From an uncultured Pelagibacteraceae bacterium (lineage in GTDB: Bacteria > Pseudomonadota > Alphaproteobacteria > Pelagibacterales > Pelagibacteraceae), in contig CACHIV010000003.1 of the NCBI GenBank assembly GCA_902579985.1, positions 51,194 through 115,193 on the forward strand: 64,000 nt of DNA, written 5' to 3'. The notes under the pieces are model-generated. The model was not told the DNA's origin. It worked only from the letters and a program-made list of their open reading frames with translations, and made no database searches. The first letter of the stretch is position 1; every line of letters begins with the position of its first letter. Shown here piece by piece: positions 1 to 9,861 of this stretch. A program made the translations under genes and the position numbers.

Positions 1-1216
1 TAGTTCTCTAGAAATTTTGCTTAAAATAAAAAATACTAAAGAATATATGATTAGACCAGATAAATGGTGGAAAGAAAGATCTATAATAGCAAGATCATTA
101 ATTTATAAAAAACGATATGCGACAGCTTACAAGATAACTAGTAAACACGCCCTTGAAAATGGACCTGAATTTGCTGAAGCTGAATGGATGAGTGGATGGA
201 TTGCTTTAAGTTTTTTAAATGATCCAATTTTGGCAATTGATCATTTTAATAATTTTTATAAAAATGTTGGGTATCCTATTAGTTTATCAAGAGGAGCATA
301 TTGGCTTGGAAGATCTTATGAAAAAATTGGTGACAACAATAAATCTCAGGAATGGTATGAAGAAGCTACAAAATATTTAACCACATATTATGGTCAATTA
401 GCTCATTTAAAGATTAAACCAAACGAAAAATTTGAACTTGAAGAACAAAAAAAAGTAAATGAAGAATATAAAAAATATTTTTATAAAATTGATCTTGTTA
501 AAATTGTTCATTTATTAAATGAATTGAATAAAGACAAATATGCAAAAAATATTTTAAAATATCTTGCTAACGACAATGTTGATAATGGAAGTGAAATATT
601 AGCTGCAGAACTTTCAACTAATATTTCAAGATATGATTTTGCAATTCAGATTTCAAAACTAGCTTCTTATCAAAAAAGATTTCATAATGATTTTAATTAT
701 CCAATAATAAGTACTCCTAATTATGTTGATGGTCGAAAAATACCTGAAGCAGCATTTATTCTTTCTATTATTAGACAAGAAAGTGAATTTGATATGAAAG
801 CTAATAGTCGTGTTGGAGCTCAAGGTTTAATGCAGTTGATGCCTTATACTGCTAAATTAGTTGCTAAACAAGCTAAACTACCCTATTCAAAATCTAGATT
901 AACTGCAGACCCTGAATATAATATTAATTTAGGATCTCATTATATAGCTGGATTAATATTACAATATGAAGGTGCATATCCATTTGCAACAGCTGCTTAT
1001 AATGCTGGACCAAAAAGAGTCAAGTATTGGAAAAAATTAAATAAAGATCCCCAAAAAAAACAAGTCGATTATGTAGACTGGATTGAATTAATTAAATTTA
1101 AGGAAACAAGAAATTATGTTCAACGTGTTTTAGAAAATTATAATGTATACAGATACATTTTAGAGAAAAAACCAATTGAAATGAAGAACTTTTTTAAAGA
1201 TCAGCCTCTTTATTAA
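1..1216 (+). CDS. Lytic murein transglycosylase (Slt-like), 5'-truncated by window edge
   Basis: SLT motifs 'ILSIIRQESEFDMKANSRVGAQGLMQLMP' and 'ATAAYNAGPKRV'. The frame is open upstream of the listed TTG start to base 2, so the gene starts outside the window. Confidence 0.88.
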   Translation, partial: SSLEILLKIKNTKEYMIRPDKWWKERSIIARSLIYKKRYATAYKITSKHALENGPEFAEAEWMSGWIALSFLNDPILAIDHFNNFYKNVGYPISLSRGAYWLGRSYEKIGDNNKSQEWYEEATKYLTTYYGQLAHLKIKPNEKFELEEQKKVNEEYKKYFYKIDLVKIVHLLNELNKDKYAKNILKYLANDNVDNGSEILAAELSTNISRYDFAIQISKLASYQKRFHNDFNYPIISTPNYVDGRKIPEAAFILSIIRQESEFDMKANSRVGAQGLMQLMPYTAKLVAKQAKLPYSKSRLTADPEYNINLGSHYIAGLILQYEGAYPFATAAYNAGPKRVKYWKKLNKDPQKKQVDYVDWIELIKFKETRNYVQRVLENYNVYRYILEKKPIEMKNFFKDQPLY

Positions 1217-1308
1217 TGGCGGAAGAGGAGGGATTCGAACCCTCGGTACAAGTTTCCTCGCACGGTCATTTAGCAAACGACTGGTTTAAGCCTCTCACCC
1301 ACTCTTCC
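1217..1308 (-). tRNA. tRNA-Ser (anticodon GCT), long variable arm, encoded CCA
   Basis: Reverse complement GGAAGAG...TTGCTAA...GGTTCGAATCC...CTCTTCCGCCA; class II variable arm. Confidence 0.93.
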
Positions 1309-1319
1309 ACTGCGACATT

Positions 1320-1347
1320 GATATATCTGATTGTATTGAATATTCAA
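1320..1347 (-). promoter_or_regulatory. Putative tRNA-Ser promoter (TTGAAT-N16-TATATC)
   Basis: Minus-strand -35 at 1342-1347 and -10 at 1320-1325, 12 nt before the tRNA 5' end. Confidence 0.45.
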
Positions 1348-1349
1348 TA
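1334..1349. repeat. 16-bp perfect palindrome TATTGAATATTCAATA
   Basis: Self-complementary; lies between divergent tRNA-Ser and soxB. Confidence 0.8.
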
Positions 1350-1376
1350 TTTATAAAGTAATTATTGTTTATTGTT

Positions 1377-2630
1377 ATGAAAAATCGATATTCAATATTT
1401 TCACTGATTAAAAATGCATTTTCACATCATGAAAATTGGCAAAAAGCTTGGAAAGATCCATCTCCTAAAAAAGAATATGATGCTTTAATAATTGGTGGTG
1501 GCGGGCATGGATTAGCTACAGCTTATTATTTGGCGAAAAAACATAATATGAAAAATATTGCTGTTTTAGAAAAAGGTTGGATCGGTGGGGGTAATACTGG
1601 AAGAAATACTACTATAATTAGATCAAATTATTTATGGGACGCTAGTGCACGATTATATGATCATGCTTTAAAAATTTGGGAAGGTTTAACACAGGAACTT
1701 AATTATAATATAATGTTTAGTCAAAGAGGTGTTATGAATCTTGCTCATAACCTTCAAGATGTAAGAGATTTAAAGAGAAGAACACATGCTAATAGATTAA
1801 ATGGTATAGATGCAATTTATTTAAATACAGAAGAAATTAAAAAATTTTGTCCAATTATAAATACTTCACCAAATATTAGATATCCAGTACTAGGAGGAAC
1901 ATTACAAAAAAGAGCTGGTACAGCTAGACATGACGCTGTTGCTTGGGGTTATGCTCGTGGTGCTGATGAAATGGGTGTTGATATAATACAAAATTGTGAA
2001 GTGAAAGGAATAAAAAGAGAAAATAATGAAGTAAAAGGTATAGAGACTACAAAAGGATTTATTAAAACTAAAAAAATTGGGGTAGTGGCTGCTGGTCATT
2101 CAAGTGTTATTGCTAACATGGTTGATTTAAAATTACCTTTAGAAAGTAAACCATTACAAGCTTTAGTGTCTGAACCTGTAAAACCAATTATTGATACCGT
2201 TATAATGTCTAATGCAGTTCATGCATATGTAAGTCAATCTGACAAAGGTGAGTTGGTAATTGGAGCTGGTACAGATGACTATATTTCCTATTCCCAAAAA
2301 GGAAGTCATGATATTGTAGAAGGAACTTTGAATGCAATATTAGAATTGTATCCAATATTTAGTAGAATGAAAATGCTAAGACAATGGGGAGGAATTGTCG
2401 ATATATGCCCTGATGCAAGTCCAATAATAAGCAAAACATCAATTAAGGGTTTATATTTTAATTGTGGTTGGGGAACAGGAGGTTTTAAAGCAACTCCTGG
2501 CTCAGGTGATTTATTTGCCCATACTATAGCAAATGATGAGCCTCATAAATTAAATGCTGCATTCAATATTAATAGATTTGTTAGTGGTGACCTTGTTGAC
2601 GAACACGGTGCTGCTGCTGTAGCTCATTAA
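1377..2630 (+). CDS. soxB: Sarcosine oxidase beta subunit (FAD oxidoreductase)
   Basis: '[51 protein letters not shown]' SoxB signature, followed by D, A, G genes. The ATG at 1377 is preferred over the ORF-track TTG at 1365. Confidence 0.95.
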   Translation: MKNRYSIFSLIKNAFSHHENWQKAWKDPSPKKEYDALIIGGGGHGLATAYYLAKKHNMKNIAVLEKGWIGGGNTGRNTTIIRSNYLWDASARLYDHALKIWEGLTQELNYNIMFSQRGVMNLAHNLQDVRDLKRRTHANRLNGIDAIYLNTEEIKKFCPIINTSPNIRYPVLGGTLQKRAGTARHDAVAWGYARGADEMGVDIIQNCEVKGIKRENNEVKGIETTKGFIKTKKIGVVAAGHSSVIANMVDLKLPLESKPLQALVSEPVKPIIDTVIMSNAVHAYVSQSDKGELVIGAGTDDYISYSQKGSHDIVEGTLNAILELYPIFSRMKMLRQWGGIVDICPDASPIISKTSIKGLYFNCGWGTGGFKATPGSGDLFAHTIANDEPHKLNAAFNINRFVSGDLVDEHGAAAVAH

Positions 2631-2906
2631 ATGTTTTTAATTAATTGTCCTTTTTGCGGTGAAAGAGAACAAAGTGAATTTAAAGCTGGTGGTGAGGCAC
2701 ACATAGTTAGACCTAAACAACCAACAGAATTAAGCGATGATGAATGGGCTGAATATCTTTTTATGAGAAAAAATATTAAAGGTATTCAATTTGAGAGATG
2801 GAATCATGTTCATGGTTGTAGAAAATGGTTTAATATAGTTCGAGACACGTCTAATGATGAAATTAAAGTAGTTTACAAAATGGGCACAAAACCACCAATA
2901 AAATAG
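2631..2906 (+). CDS. soxD: Sarcosine oxidase delta subunit
   Basis: 'CPFCGEREQSEF' and 'GCRKWFNIVRDTSNDEI'; operon position. Confidence 0.95.
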   Translation: MFLINCPFCGEREQSEFKAGGEAHIVRPKQPTELSDDEWAEYLFMRKNIKGIQFERWNHVHGCRKWFNIVRDTSNDEIKVVYKMGTKPPIK

Positions 2907-2909
2907 TAA

Positions 2910-5900
2910 ATGACAAAAAATTTAAGAGTTAAAACTAGTAAATTTATTGACGAAACATATAGAATTTCATTTAAGTTTAATGGAAAAATATATTATGGGT
3001 TTAAAGGAGATACTTTAGCCTCTGCTCTTTTGGCTAATAATATTCATTTAGTCGGAAGAAGTTTTAAATACCATAGACCTCGTGGAATTATGACAGCTGG
3101 CTCAGAAGAACCTAACGCTATAGTTCAACTTCACAATAAAACCGCTAGAACAGAACCAAATGTAAGAGCTACTGAGGTTGAAATTTATGAAGGTTTAGAG
3201 GCATCAAGTCAAAATTGTTGGCCTAGTGTTAATTTTGATATTGGTGGAATTAATAATTTCTTATCTCCCTTTTTACCAGCAGGTTTTTATTATAAAACTT
3301 TTATGTGGCCTGCTAGTTTTTGGGAAAAATATGAATATTTTATCAGAAAATCTGCAGGTCTGGGTAAATCTCCTACAAAATCTGATCCAGATATATATGA
3401 ACATAAATATATTCATTGCGATGTTTTAGTAATTGGATCAGGTATTTCTGGAATTATGGCTGCCAAAACAGCTGCCAAAAATGGTTTAAAAACACTTTTA
3501 GTAGAAGAAAAACCAAATCTAGGTGGATCAACTATTTATCAAAAATCAGAAATTTTTAAAATAAATAATCAATTCTCAGGTTCATGGTTAGAAAATGAAA
3601 TAAATGAATTAAAAAAATTAAAAAATCTTGAAATTAAAATTAGAACAACTGTAGCAGCTTTTCATGGTTATAATTTTTTATTAGCTCGACAAAATCTTAC
3701 TGATCATTTGCCTATTGAACATAGAAAAGGCAAAATAAGACATAGATTACTCAAAATCAGAGCAAAAAAAGTAGTTTCAGCTACAGGATCTATTGAGAGA
3801 CCATTAATATTTGATAATAACGACCGACCTGGAATTTTACTTTCCTCAGCAATTAAAAGATATGTAGATTTATTTGGTGTTGCCTGTGGTGAAAAAAATA
3901 TATTTTTAACAAATAATGATACTGCTTATGAAACCGCAATAAGCTTAATTCAAAAAGGTATAAATGTAGAAGCAATAATAGATAATAGAGAGAATATTGA
4001 TTCAAAATTACTTTATGATTTAGAAAAAAATAATGTTAAAATTTATAAAGGTTTTACTGTTGTTGGAACTGAAGGATATAAAAAGATAAATAAAATTTTA
4101 GTTATGCAGCTCTCTAAAGATGGACAAAGAGTTGTTGGATCTAAAATAAAACTTTCTTGCGATTGTTTAGGTGTATCTGGCGGTTGGACTCCTGCAGTAC
4201 ACTTATTTACTCAATCTGGTGGTAAGTTAAAGTTCAGAGATGATGATCAAATATTTATTCCTAGTAATTATCCTTCAGAACAAATCTGTATTGGCTCTTG
4301 TAATGGTGATTTTACTTTAAATGATATTTTTATAAATGTACCTAAATCATTAAAAAAATTCTTAAAAATTAAAAAAACAGAATATGAAAATTTTGAAATT
4401 TTATCTGAAATTAATAAGTCTAAAAGAAATATTTGGCTTCTTCCCTCAGATAAAATTTTAGGTAAAACTAAATCATTTGTGGACTATCAAAATGATGCAA
4501 CTTCAAAAGATATAAAGTTGGCTTTAAGAGAAGGTTTTCGTTCAATAGAACATGTTAAAAGATACACAACAACTGGTATGGGTACTGATCAAGGTAAGTT
4601 AGGCAATATGCATGCTTTAGGAATTATCTCTGAAACTGCAGGTACAAAAATGGGTGAGCTTGGAACAACAACATTTAGACCACCTTATACACCATTAACT
4701 TTTGGTACTATAGTTGGAAGAAATGTTGGTGAGTATTTTGATACATTTAGAAAAACTCCAATTCATGAATGGCATATTTCTAACAATGCAAAATTTGAAA
4801 ATGTGGGACAATGGAAAAGACCTTGGTATTATCCAAAAAATAATGAAGATATGTACCAAGCCGTACAAAGAGAAAGTAAAGCTGCTAGAGATAGTGCTGG
4901 CATTTTAGATGCCTCTACTTTAGGTAAAATTGATATTCAAGGAACTGATGCATCTGAATTTTTAAATCGTGTTTACACTAATGCTTGGTCTAAACTTGCT
5001 GTGAATAGATGCCGATATGGATTAATGCTTAATGAAGATGGAATGGTGTATGACGATGGAGTTACAACTCGACTAGCTGAAAATCATTACATTATGACAA
5101 CAACTACTGGAGGTGCGGCCAATGTTATGGGTAAATTAGAAGATTACCTTCAAACTGAATGGCCAGAGCTAGATGTTTATTTAACATCAGTTACAGATCA
5201 TTATTCAACAATAAGTGTTTGTGGTCCAAATAGTAAAAAAATTGTGTCAAAAATTTTTGCAGATTTAGATTTTTCAGATGAAAAGTTTCCTCATATGTCA
5301 TTTAAAAATACAAAAATTGGACAAATAAATTGCAGAATAATGAGAATTAGTTTTACTGGTGAACATAGTTATGAAATTAATGTACAAGCTAATTATGGAA
5401 AATCAATTTGGGAAAAGTGTATGGAGGTTGGCAAAGATTTTAATATCACTCCTTATGGAACAGAGACTATGCATCTTCTTAGAGCTGAAAAAGGTTTTAT
5501 AATTGTTGGTCAAGATACGGATGGATCAATGACACCTATTGATTTACAAATGGATTGGATAGTGAGTAAAAAAAAATATGATTTTATTGGAAAAAGATCT
5601 TTATATAGATCAGACACAATCAGAGAAGATAGAAAACAATTAGTGGGCTTATTAACTGATAACCCTGAAGAAGTATTAGAAGAAGGAGCTCAAATAATTG
5701 CCAATGTAAAAAAAACACCTATAGAAATGTTGGGTCATGTAACTTCAAGCTACTACAGTCCCAATTTAAAAAAATCTATCGCTCTAGGTGTTGTTAAAGG
5801 TGGAAAAAAAATGATGGGACAAAAATTAATTGTACCTATGGAAAATAAATTAATTAATGTAACTATATCTGATCCAGTTTTTTTAGATAAGGAGAATAAA

Positions 5901-5915
5901 AAATTAAATGCTTAA
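2910..5915 (+). CDS. soxA: Sarcosine oxidase alpha subunit
   Basis: 1001 aa; 'GFKGDTLASALLANNIHLVGRSFKYHRPRGI', NAD-binding and C-terminal GcvT-like domains. Confidence 0.95.
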   Translation: MTKNLRVKTSKFIDETYRISFKFNGKIYYGFKGDTLASALLANNIHLVGRSFKYHRPRGIMTAGSEEPNAIVQLHNKTARTEPNVRATEVEIYEGLEASSQNCWPSVNFDIGGINNFLSPFLPAGFYYKTFMWPASFWEKYEYFIRKSAGLGKSPTKSDPDIYEHKYIHCDVLVIGSGISGIMAAKTAAKNGLKTLLVEEKPNLGGSTIYQKSEIFKINNQFSGSWLENEINELKKLKNLEIKIRTTVAAFHGYNFLLARQNLTDHLPIEHRKGKIRHRLLKIRAKKVVSATGSIERPLIFDNNDRPGILLSSAIKRYVDLFGVACGEKNIFLTNNDTAYETAISLIQKGINVEAIIDNRENIDSKLLYDLEKNNVKIYKGFTVVGTEGYKKINKILVMQLSKDGQRVVGSKIKLSCDCLGVSGGWTPAVHLFTQSGGKLKFRDDDQIFIPSNYPSEQICIGSCNGDFTLNDIFINVPKSLKKFLKIKKTEYENFEILSEINKSKRNIWLLPSDKILGKTKSFVDYQNDATSKDIKLALREGFRSIEHVKRYTTTGMGTDQGKLGNMHALGIISETAGTKMGELGTTTFRPPYTPLTFGTIVGRNVGEYFDTFRKTPIHEWHISNNAKFENVGQWKRPWYYPKNNEDMYQAVQRESKAARDSAGILDASTLGKIDIQGTDASEFLNRVYTNAWSKLAVNRCRYGLMLNEDGMVYDDGVTTRLAENHYIMTTTTGGAANVMGKLEDYLQTEWPELDVYLTSVTDHYSTISVCGPNSKKIVSKIFADLDFSDEKFPHMSFKNTKIGQINCRIMRISFTGEHSYEINVQANYGKSIWEKCMEVGKDFNITPYGTETMHLLRAEKGFIIVGQDTDGSMTPIDLQMDWIVSKKKYDFIGKRSLYRSDTIREDRKQLVGLLTDNPEEVLEEGAQIIANVKKTPIEMLGHVTSSYYSPNLKKSIALGVVKGGKKMMGQKLIVPMENKLINVTISDPVFLDKENKKLNA

Positions 5916-6471
5916 TTATAATCCAGCACTTACAGAAGAAAAATTATATCAAGATCTTCAAATGAAAGAAATTAAACCTGTAATGAAATTAATTTTAAGA
6001 GGTAAAAAAAGAGAATTTTTTTCTGCTATTGGTAAGTCCCTAAATATACTTTTACCAACAGAAGCTAATACATCATCTCAAAGTGAAAAATTGACTGCTT
6101 TGTGGTTGAGCCCTGATGAATGGATGATTTTTTCTAATAAAATTATCGATGAAAATTCCAATGAATATCAAGTAGAAAAATTATTAAATAAGAATATTTC
6201 CAATATCAATTTGGGTGCGATAATAGACGTAACTGATCAATTTGTGTTAATAAATCTTAAGGGAAACAAGATTTATGACTTATTTCAAACAGGGTCTCCC
6301 TTTAACTTTAATAATTTTAGAGACAAAAAGGGCTCTGTTACTCAAACAATTCTTGCCAAAATTGATGTGATTATTCAAAATGAAAATAAAAACGAAGTAA
6401 ATCTCTTTGTTAGACGCTCATTTTCACAACATTTATTTTCGTGGATGAATGATAGTGCGTCAAGATTATAG
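5908..6471 (+). CDS. soxG: Sarcosine oxidase gamma subunit
   Basis: Position after soxA with 8-nt overlap; 'LWLSPDEWMIF', 'DVTDQFVLINLKG'. Confidence 0.85.
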   Translation: MLNYNPALTEEKLYQDLQMKEIKPVMKLILRGKKREFFSAIGKSLNILLPTEANTSSQSEKLTALWLSPDEWMIFSNKIIDENSNEYQVEKLLNKNISNINLGAIIDVTDQFVLINLKGNKIYDLFQTGSPFNFNNFRDKKGSVTQTILAKIDVIIQNENKNEVNLFVRRSFSQHLFSWMNDSASRL

Positions 6472-6506
6472 TCACATTTAGTTTTTAAATAAGTTAATAC
6501 GTTAGG

Positions 6507-7274
6507 ATGAAAAAAACATTATTTATAGCATTATTCGCTCTTTTACCCTTTTCTTTAAATGCAGATTCAAATCTAGATAAAATTTTATCTTCAGGCTTAT
6601 TAAAAGTTGGTACAACTGGAGATTGGGATCCAATGACAATTAAAGATCCTGCAACTAATAAATACAAAGGATTTGATATTGATGTTATGAATGAATTGGC
6701 TAAAGATATGGGTGTTAAAATTGAATTTGTACCTGCTGAATGGAAAACTATAGTCTCAGGCATCACATCTGAAAGATATGATATTTCAACAAGTGTAACT
6801 AAAACACCTAAGAGAGCTGAAGTAGCTGGATTTACTGATACTTATTACAAATATGGAACTGTACCATTAGTTTTAAAAAAAAATTTGAAAAAATTTTCAA
6901 CTTGGAACTCACTTAATAATTCAAATGTAACAATAGCTACTACTCTTGGTACTTCACAAGAAGAAAAGGCAAAAGAATTTTTCCCAAAATCTAAATTAAA
7001 TTCAGTTGAAGCTCCTGCAAGAGACTTTCAAGAAGTTTTAGCTGGAAGAGCTGATGGAAATATAACTAGCTCTACTGAAGCTAATAAACTAGTAATCAAA
7101 TATCCACAATTAGCAATAGTTCCTGATGGGGAAAAAAACCCAGCCTTTTTAGCAATGATGGTTCCAAAAGGTGATGATAAATGGAATGATTATGTTAATG
7201 ATTGGATAAAAAAGAAAAAATCATCTGGATTTTTTACTAAGTTACTAGCTAAATATAATCTAAAGAGCTTATAA
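6507..7274 (+). CDS. Periplasmic solute-binding protein, amino-acid / cyclohexadienyl dehydratase (PheC)-like
   Basis: Signal peptide; '[49 protein letters not shown]' SBP family 3 motif. Confidence 0.8.
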   Translation: MKKTLFIALFALLPFSLNADSNLDKILSSGLLKVGTTGDWDPMTIKDPATNKYKGFDIDVMNELAKDMGVKIEFVPAEWKTIVSGITSERYDISTSVTKTPKRAEVAGFTDTYYKYGTVPLVLKKNLKKFSTWNSLNNSNVTIATTLGTSQEEKAKEFFPKSKLNSVEAPARDFQEVLAGRADGNITSSTEANKLVIKYPQLAIVPDGEKNPAFLAMMVPKGDDKWNDYVNDWIKKKKSSGFFTKLLAKYNLKSL

Positions 7275-7314
7275 TCAATTAGTAATTAATTTTTAATTCT
7301 TTATAACTTTAAGA

Positions 7315-8046
7315 GTGAGAAATTTATTTTTTTTACTTTTAGTTTTGCCTTTAACTTCATGTGGGAAGAGTGAATTAAATTGGTTAATCTTATCACCAAA
7401 TAATATAGAGGGACTAACCAATCTTAAATTTTTATTAAGTGGTTTAACTACAACTATATTTATCTCAATTGTTTCAATAATTATCTCTATTTTTCTGGGA
7501 CTTGTTGTTGCAATACCATCTTTAGCTAAAAACAAATTTCTAACTTATATAAATATAGGTTATGTGGAAATTGTAAGAGCTATCCCATTATTAGTTTTAA
7601 TTTTATGGATTTATTATGGTTTACCTATAATGACCGGTATAAGCTTTAGCCCATTTGTATCTGGTATCATCGCATTATCTATTAGTGAGAGCGCTTTTCA
7701 AGCTGAAATTTTTAGAGCAGGTATAAACTCAATTAAAAAATCTCAATGGGAAGCGGGAAGTTCATTAGGACTAAATTTTTTTAGAAAATTAAAGTTAGTT
7801 ATTCTCCCGCAAGCAATTAAAAATATTTTACCTGCTATTGGAAATCAATTTGTTTATGTTTTAAAAATGTCTTCGTTAGTATCAATTATTGGTATTGGTG
7901 ATTTAACTAGAAAAGCAAATGAACTTGTTGTTACAACTTATCGACCTTTGGAAATATATACATTTTTAATTTTAGAGTATTTGGTTTTAATATTAATTGT
8001 TTCTTATTTGGTAAGGAAATTAGAAAAAAAATTACAAAAAGACTAA
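7315..8046 (+). CDS. Polar amino acid ABC transporter permease with lipobox-like N-terminus (GTG start)
   Basis: 'YVEIVRAIPLLVLILWIYYGLP' and EAA loop 'EAGSSLGLNFFRKLKLVILPQA'; N-terminus 'MRNLFFLLLVLPLTSCGKS'. Confidence 0.85.
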   Translation: MRNLFFLLLVLPLTSCGKSELNWLILSPNNIEGLTNLKFLLSGLTTTIFISIVSIIISIFLGLVVAIPSLAKNKFLTYINIGYVEIVRAIPLLVLILWIYYGLPIMTGISFSPFVSGIIALSISESAFQAEIFRAGINSIKKSQWEAGSSLGLNFFRKLKLVILPQAIKNILPAIGNQFVYVLKMSSLVSIIGIGDLTRKANELVVTTYRPLEIYTFLILEYLVLILIVSYLVRKLEKKLQKD

Positions 8047-8522
8047 TTTTTTTTTCTCCAATCCCAAGGATATTCAAAGCTCATAGACCATAATCCTAAA
8101 TTATTAGATTTTGCAAAATCTTCATCAGCAATAAATTTATTAGAATACTTTCTATATGCAAAAGCATATCCGTTTTTCACTAAATAACTTGATAAGCTAA
8201 GATTATTTACAAAACATTCAGCCAATGTTCTGTTGTATTGATCTTTACCTTCTCTGATACAATTTATTTCATTATTTTCAATTATCTTAGCTAGGAATTC
8301 TTTTGCTTGAATGCCACATTCAATGACCTCATTATTCTTTTTGCAAGTTTGTTTAATTTCAGGAGTATCAATACCACTAAAGCGAATCTTTTCATCGTTT
8401 AAATGAATAGTGTCACCATCAATAATTTTTATTTCTTTTGATTTAACATCAAAATAAGTAAGAAAAAAAAATATTAGACAGATACTAATAGCTAAAAATA
8501 AGTTTGTTTTGTTTAAATACAT
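8043..8522 (-). CDS. Thermonuclease-family (SNase-like) secreted/anchored nuclease
   Basis: 'IIDGDTIHLNDEKIRFSGIDTPE' and 'DQYNRTLAECFVNN' SNase motifs. Confidence 0.85.
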   Translation of the reverse strand: MYLNKTNLFLAISICLIFFFLTYFDVKSKEIKIIDGDTIHLNDEKIRFSGIDTPEIKQTCKKNNEVIECGIQAKEFLAKIIENNEINCIREGKDQYNRTLAECFVNNLSLSSYLVKNGYAFAYRKYSNKFIADEDFAKSNNLGLWSMSFEYPWDWRKKN

Positions 8523-9852
8523 TATTTAGAAAATAACCAATAAATATTAAAACAGCAATTCCCATTATCCAATTTGTAGCCATAATTGTATAAAAAATAT
8601 CCTCATAATCACCGCCCCTAATATTAATTACATACCATAAGCTTAGAAAAGGAAATGCTGTTAACCTTAAGATGCTTAAATAAAGACTATAAAGAGGTTT
8701 TTTAACAGCTTGAAATACCGCTGTGGTAATAAAGAACACTGGATAAATTGGTCCAATTAATGCTGCGACTTTTAAATAAATAACTCCACTCATAACTGCT
8801 TCTTGGTTATCAGTAAATAAAGAAACAAAAAATTCTGCACCAAAAAAAATTATTATTCCAGCAATTGCCATGAATGAAGAGCCGAATAATAGAGCCTTAG
8901 TGTATAGTTCTCTAATTCTATCATAAGCTTTAGCGCCAAAATTTTGTCCACCAATTGAAAGAACTGCTGTATTTAATCCAATAACTGGTAGTAAAAAAAC
9001 TTGCTCAACTCTTAATGCGGCCCCATAACCAGCTGTAGCGAGTTCACCAAACTGCCCAATAAAATATAAGATATTGAATATACCTACTCCAATAAATAAC
9101 ATGCTGAACATAATAGGAACCGCTTGTGTCGTTAACGGTTTTAAATATTCAAGCTTGGGAATGAAGCATTGTAATTTTAAATACTCTCTAATTTTGCAAT
9201 CATTAACTTTGTAAGCTAAGTAAATTGTTCCAATTAATTGTGAAATTACTGTAGCTATCGCTAATCCAGCAATACCAAATCCAGGAATAAAACCATATCC
9301 CCATATAAAAAGAGGATTTAAAAAAATGTTTAGAAAAAAACTAAAGATTAAAACATTTCTATAACTTTTTGTATCACCTTGGGCATTTAGGGTTCCATTT
9401 AACGAAATTTGTATCAATACAATAAAAGTTCCATAAAAAATAATATCTAAATACTCTCTAGTTAAAACTATACCTACAGCATCAGATCCCATAATACCCA
9501 ATAGATAATTTGATGAGTTCAAACCAAATAAAGTTACAAATATTGATATTGCTAAAGCAAAAATTAAAGACTGAGCAATAAACATAGAGGCAACTCTTAC
9601 TTTTTTTTCACCTATAGAATTACCAATTAAAGCATTTGTTGCAGCACCTAAACCAACGCCAACAGCAATAATAGTAAAATAAATGGGGAATGATTTTGCT
9701 ATAGCACCTATTGCCTCTGCAGAAATTCTACCTGCAAACCAAGTGTCAACTAAATTATAAAAAGTCTGAAATAAAGATCCTGTACTTGCAGGTATTGTAA
9801 CTTTTCTTAGTAACGTCCATATAGGATCTTTAGTTAACTTAATTGACTTCAT
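8485..9852 (-). CDS. MATE family efflux transporter
   Basis: 'TIPASTGSLFQTFYNLVDTWFAGRISAEAIGA' and 'NTAVLSIGGQNFGAKAYDR'. Confidence 0.9.
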   Translation of the reverse strand: MKSIKLTKDPIWTLLRKVTIPASTGSLFQTFYNLVDTWFAGRISAEAIGAIAKSFPIYFTIIAVGVGLGAATNALIGNSIGEKKVRVASMFIAQSLIFALAISIFVTLFGLNSSNYLLGIMGSDAVGIVLTREYLDIIFYGTFIVLIQISLNGTLNAQGDTKSYRNVLIFSFFLNIFLNPLFIWGYGFIPGFGIAGLAIATVISQLIGTIYLAYKVNDCKIREYLKLQCFIPKLEYLKPLTTQAVPIMFSMLFIGVGIFNILYFIGQFGELATAGYGAALRVEQVFLLPVIGLNTAVLSIGGQNFGAKAYDRIRELYTKALLFGSSFMAIAGIIIFFGAEFFVSLFTDNQEAVMSGVIYLKVAALIGPIYPVFFITTAVFQAVKKPLYSLYLSILRLTAFPFLSLWYVINIRGGDYEDIFYTIMATNWIMGIAVLIFIGYFLNNVFKQNKLIFSY

Positions 9853-9861
9853 TAAAATTTC

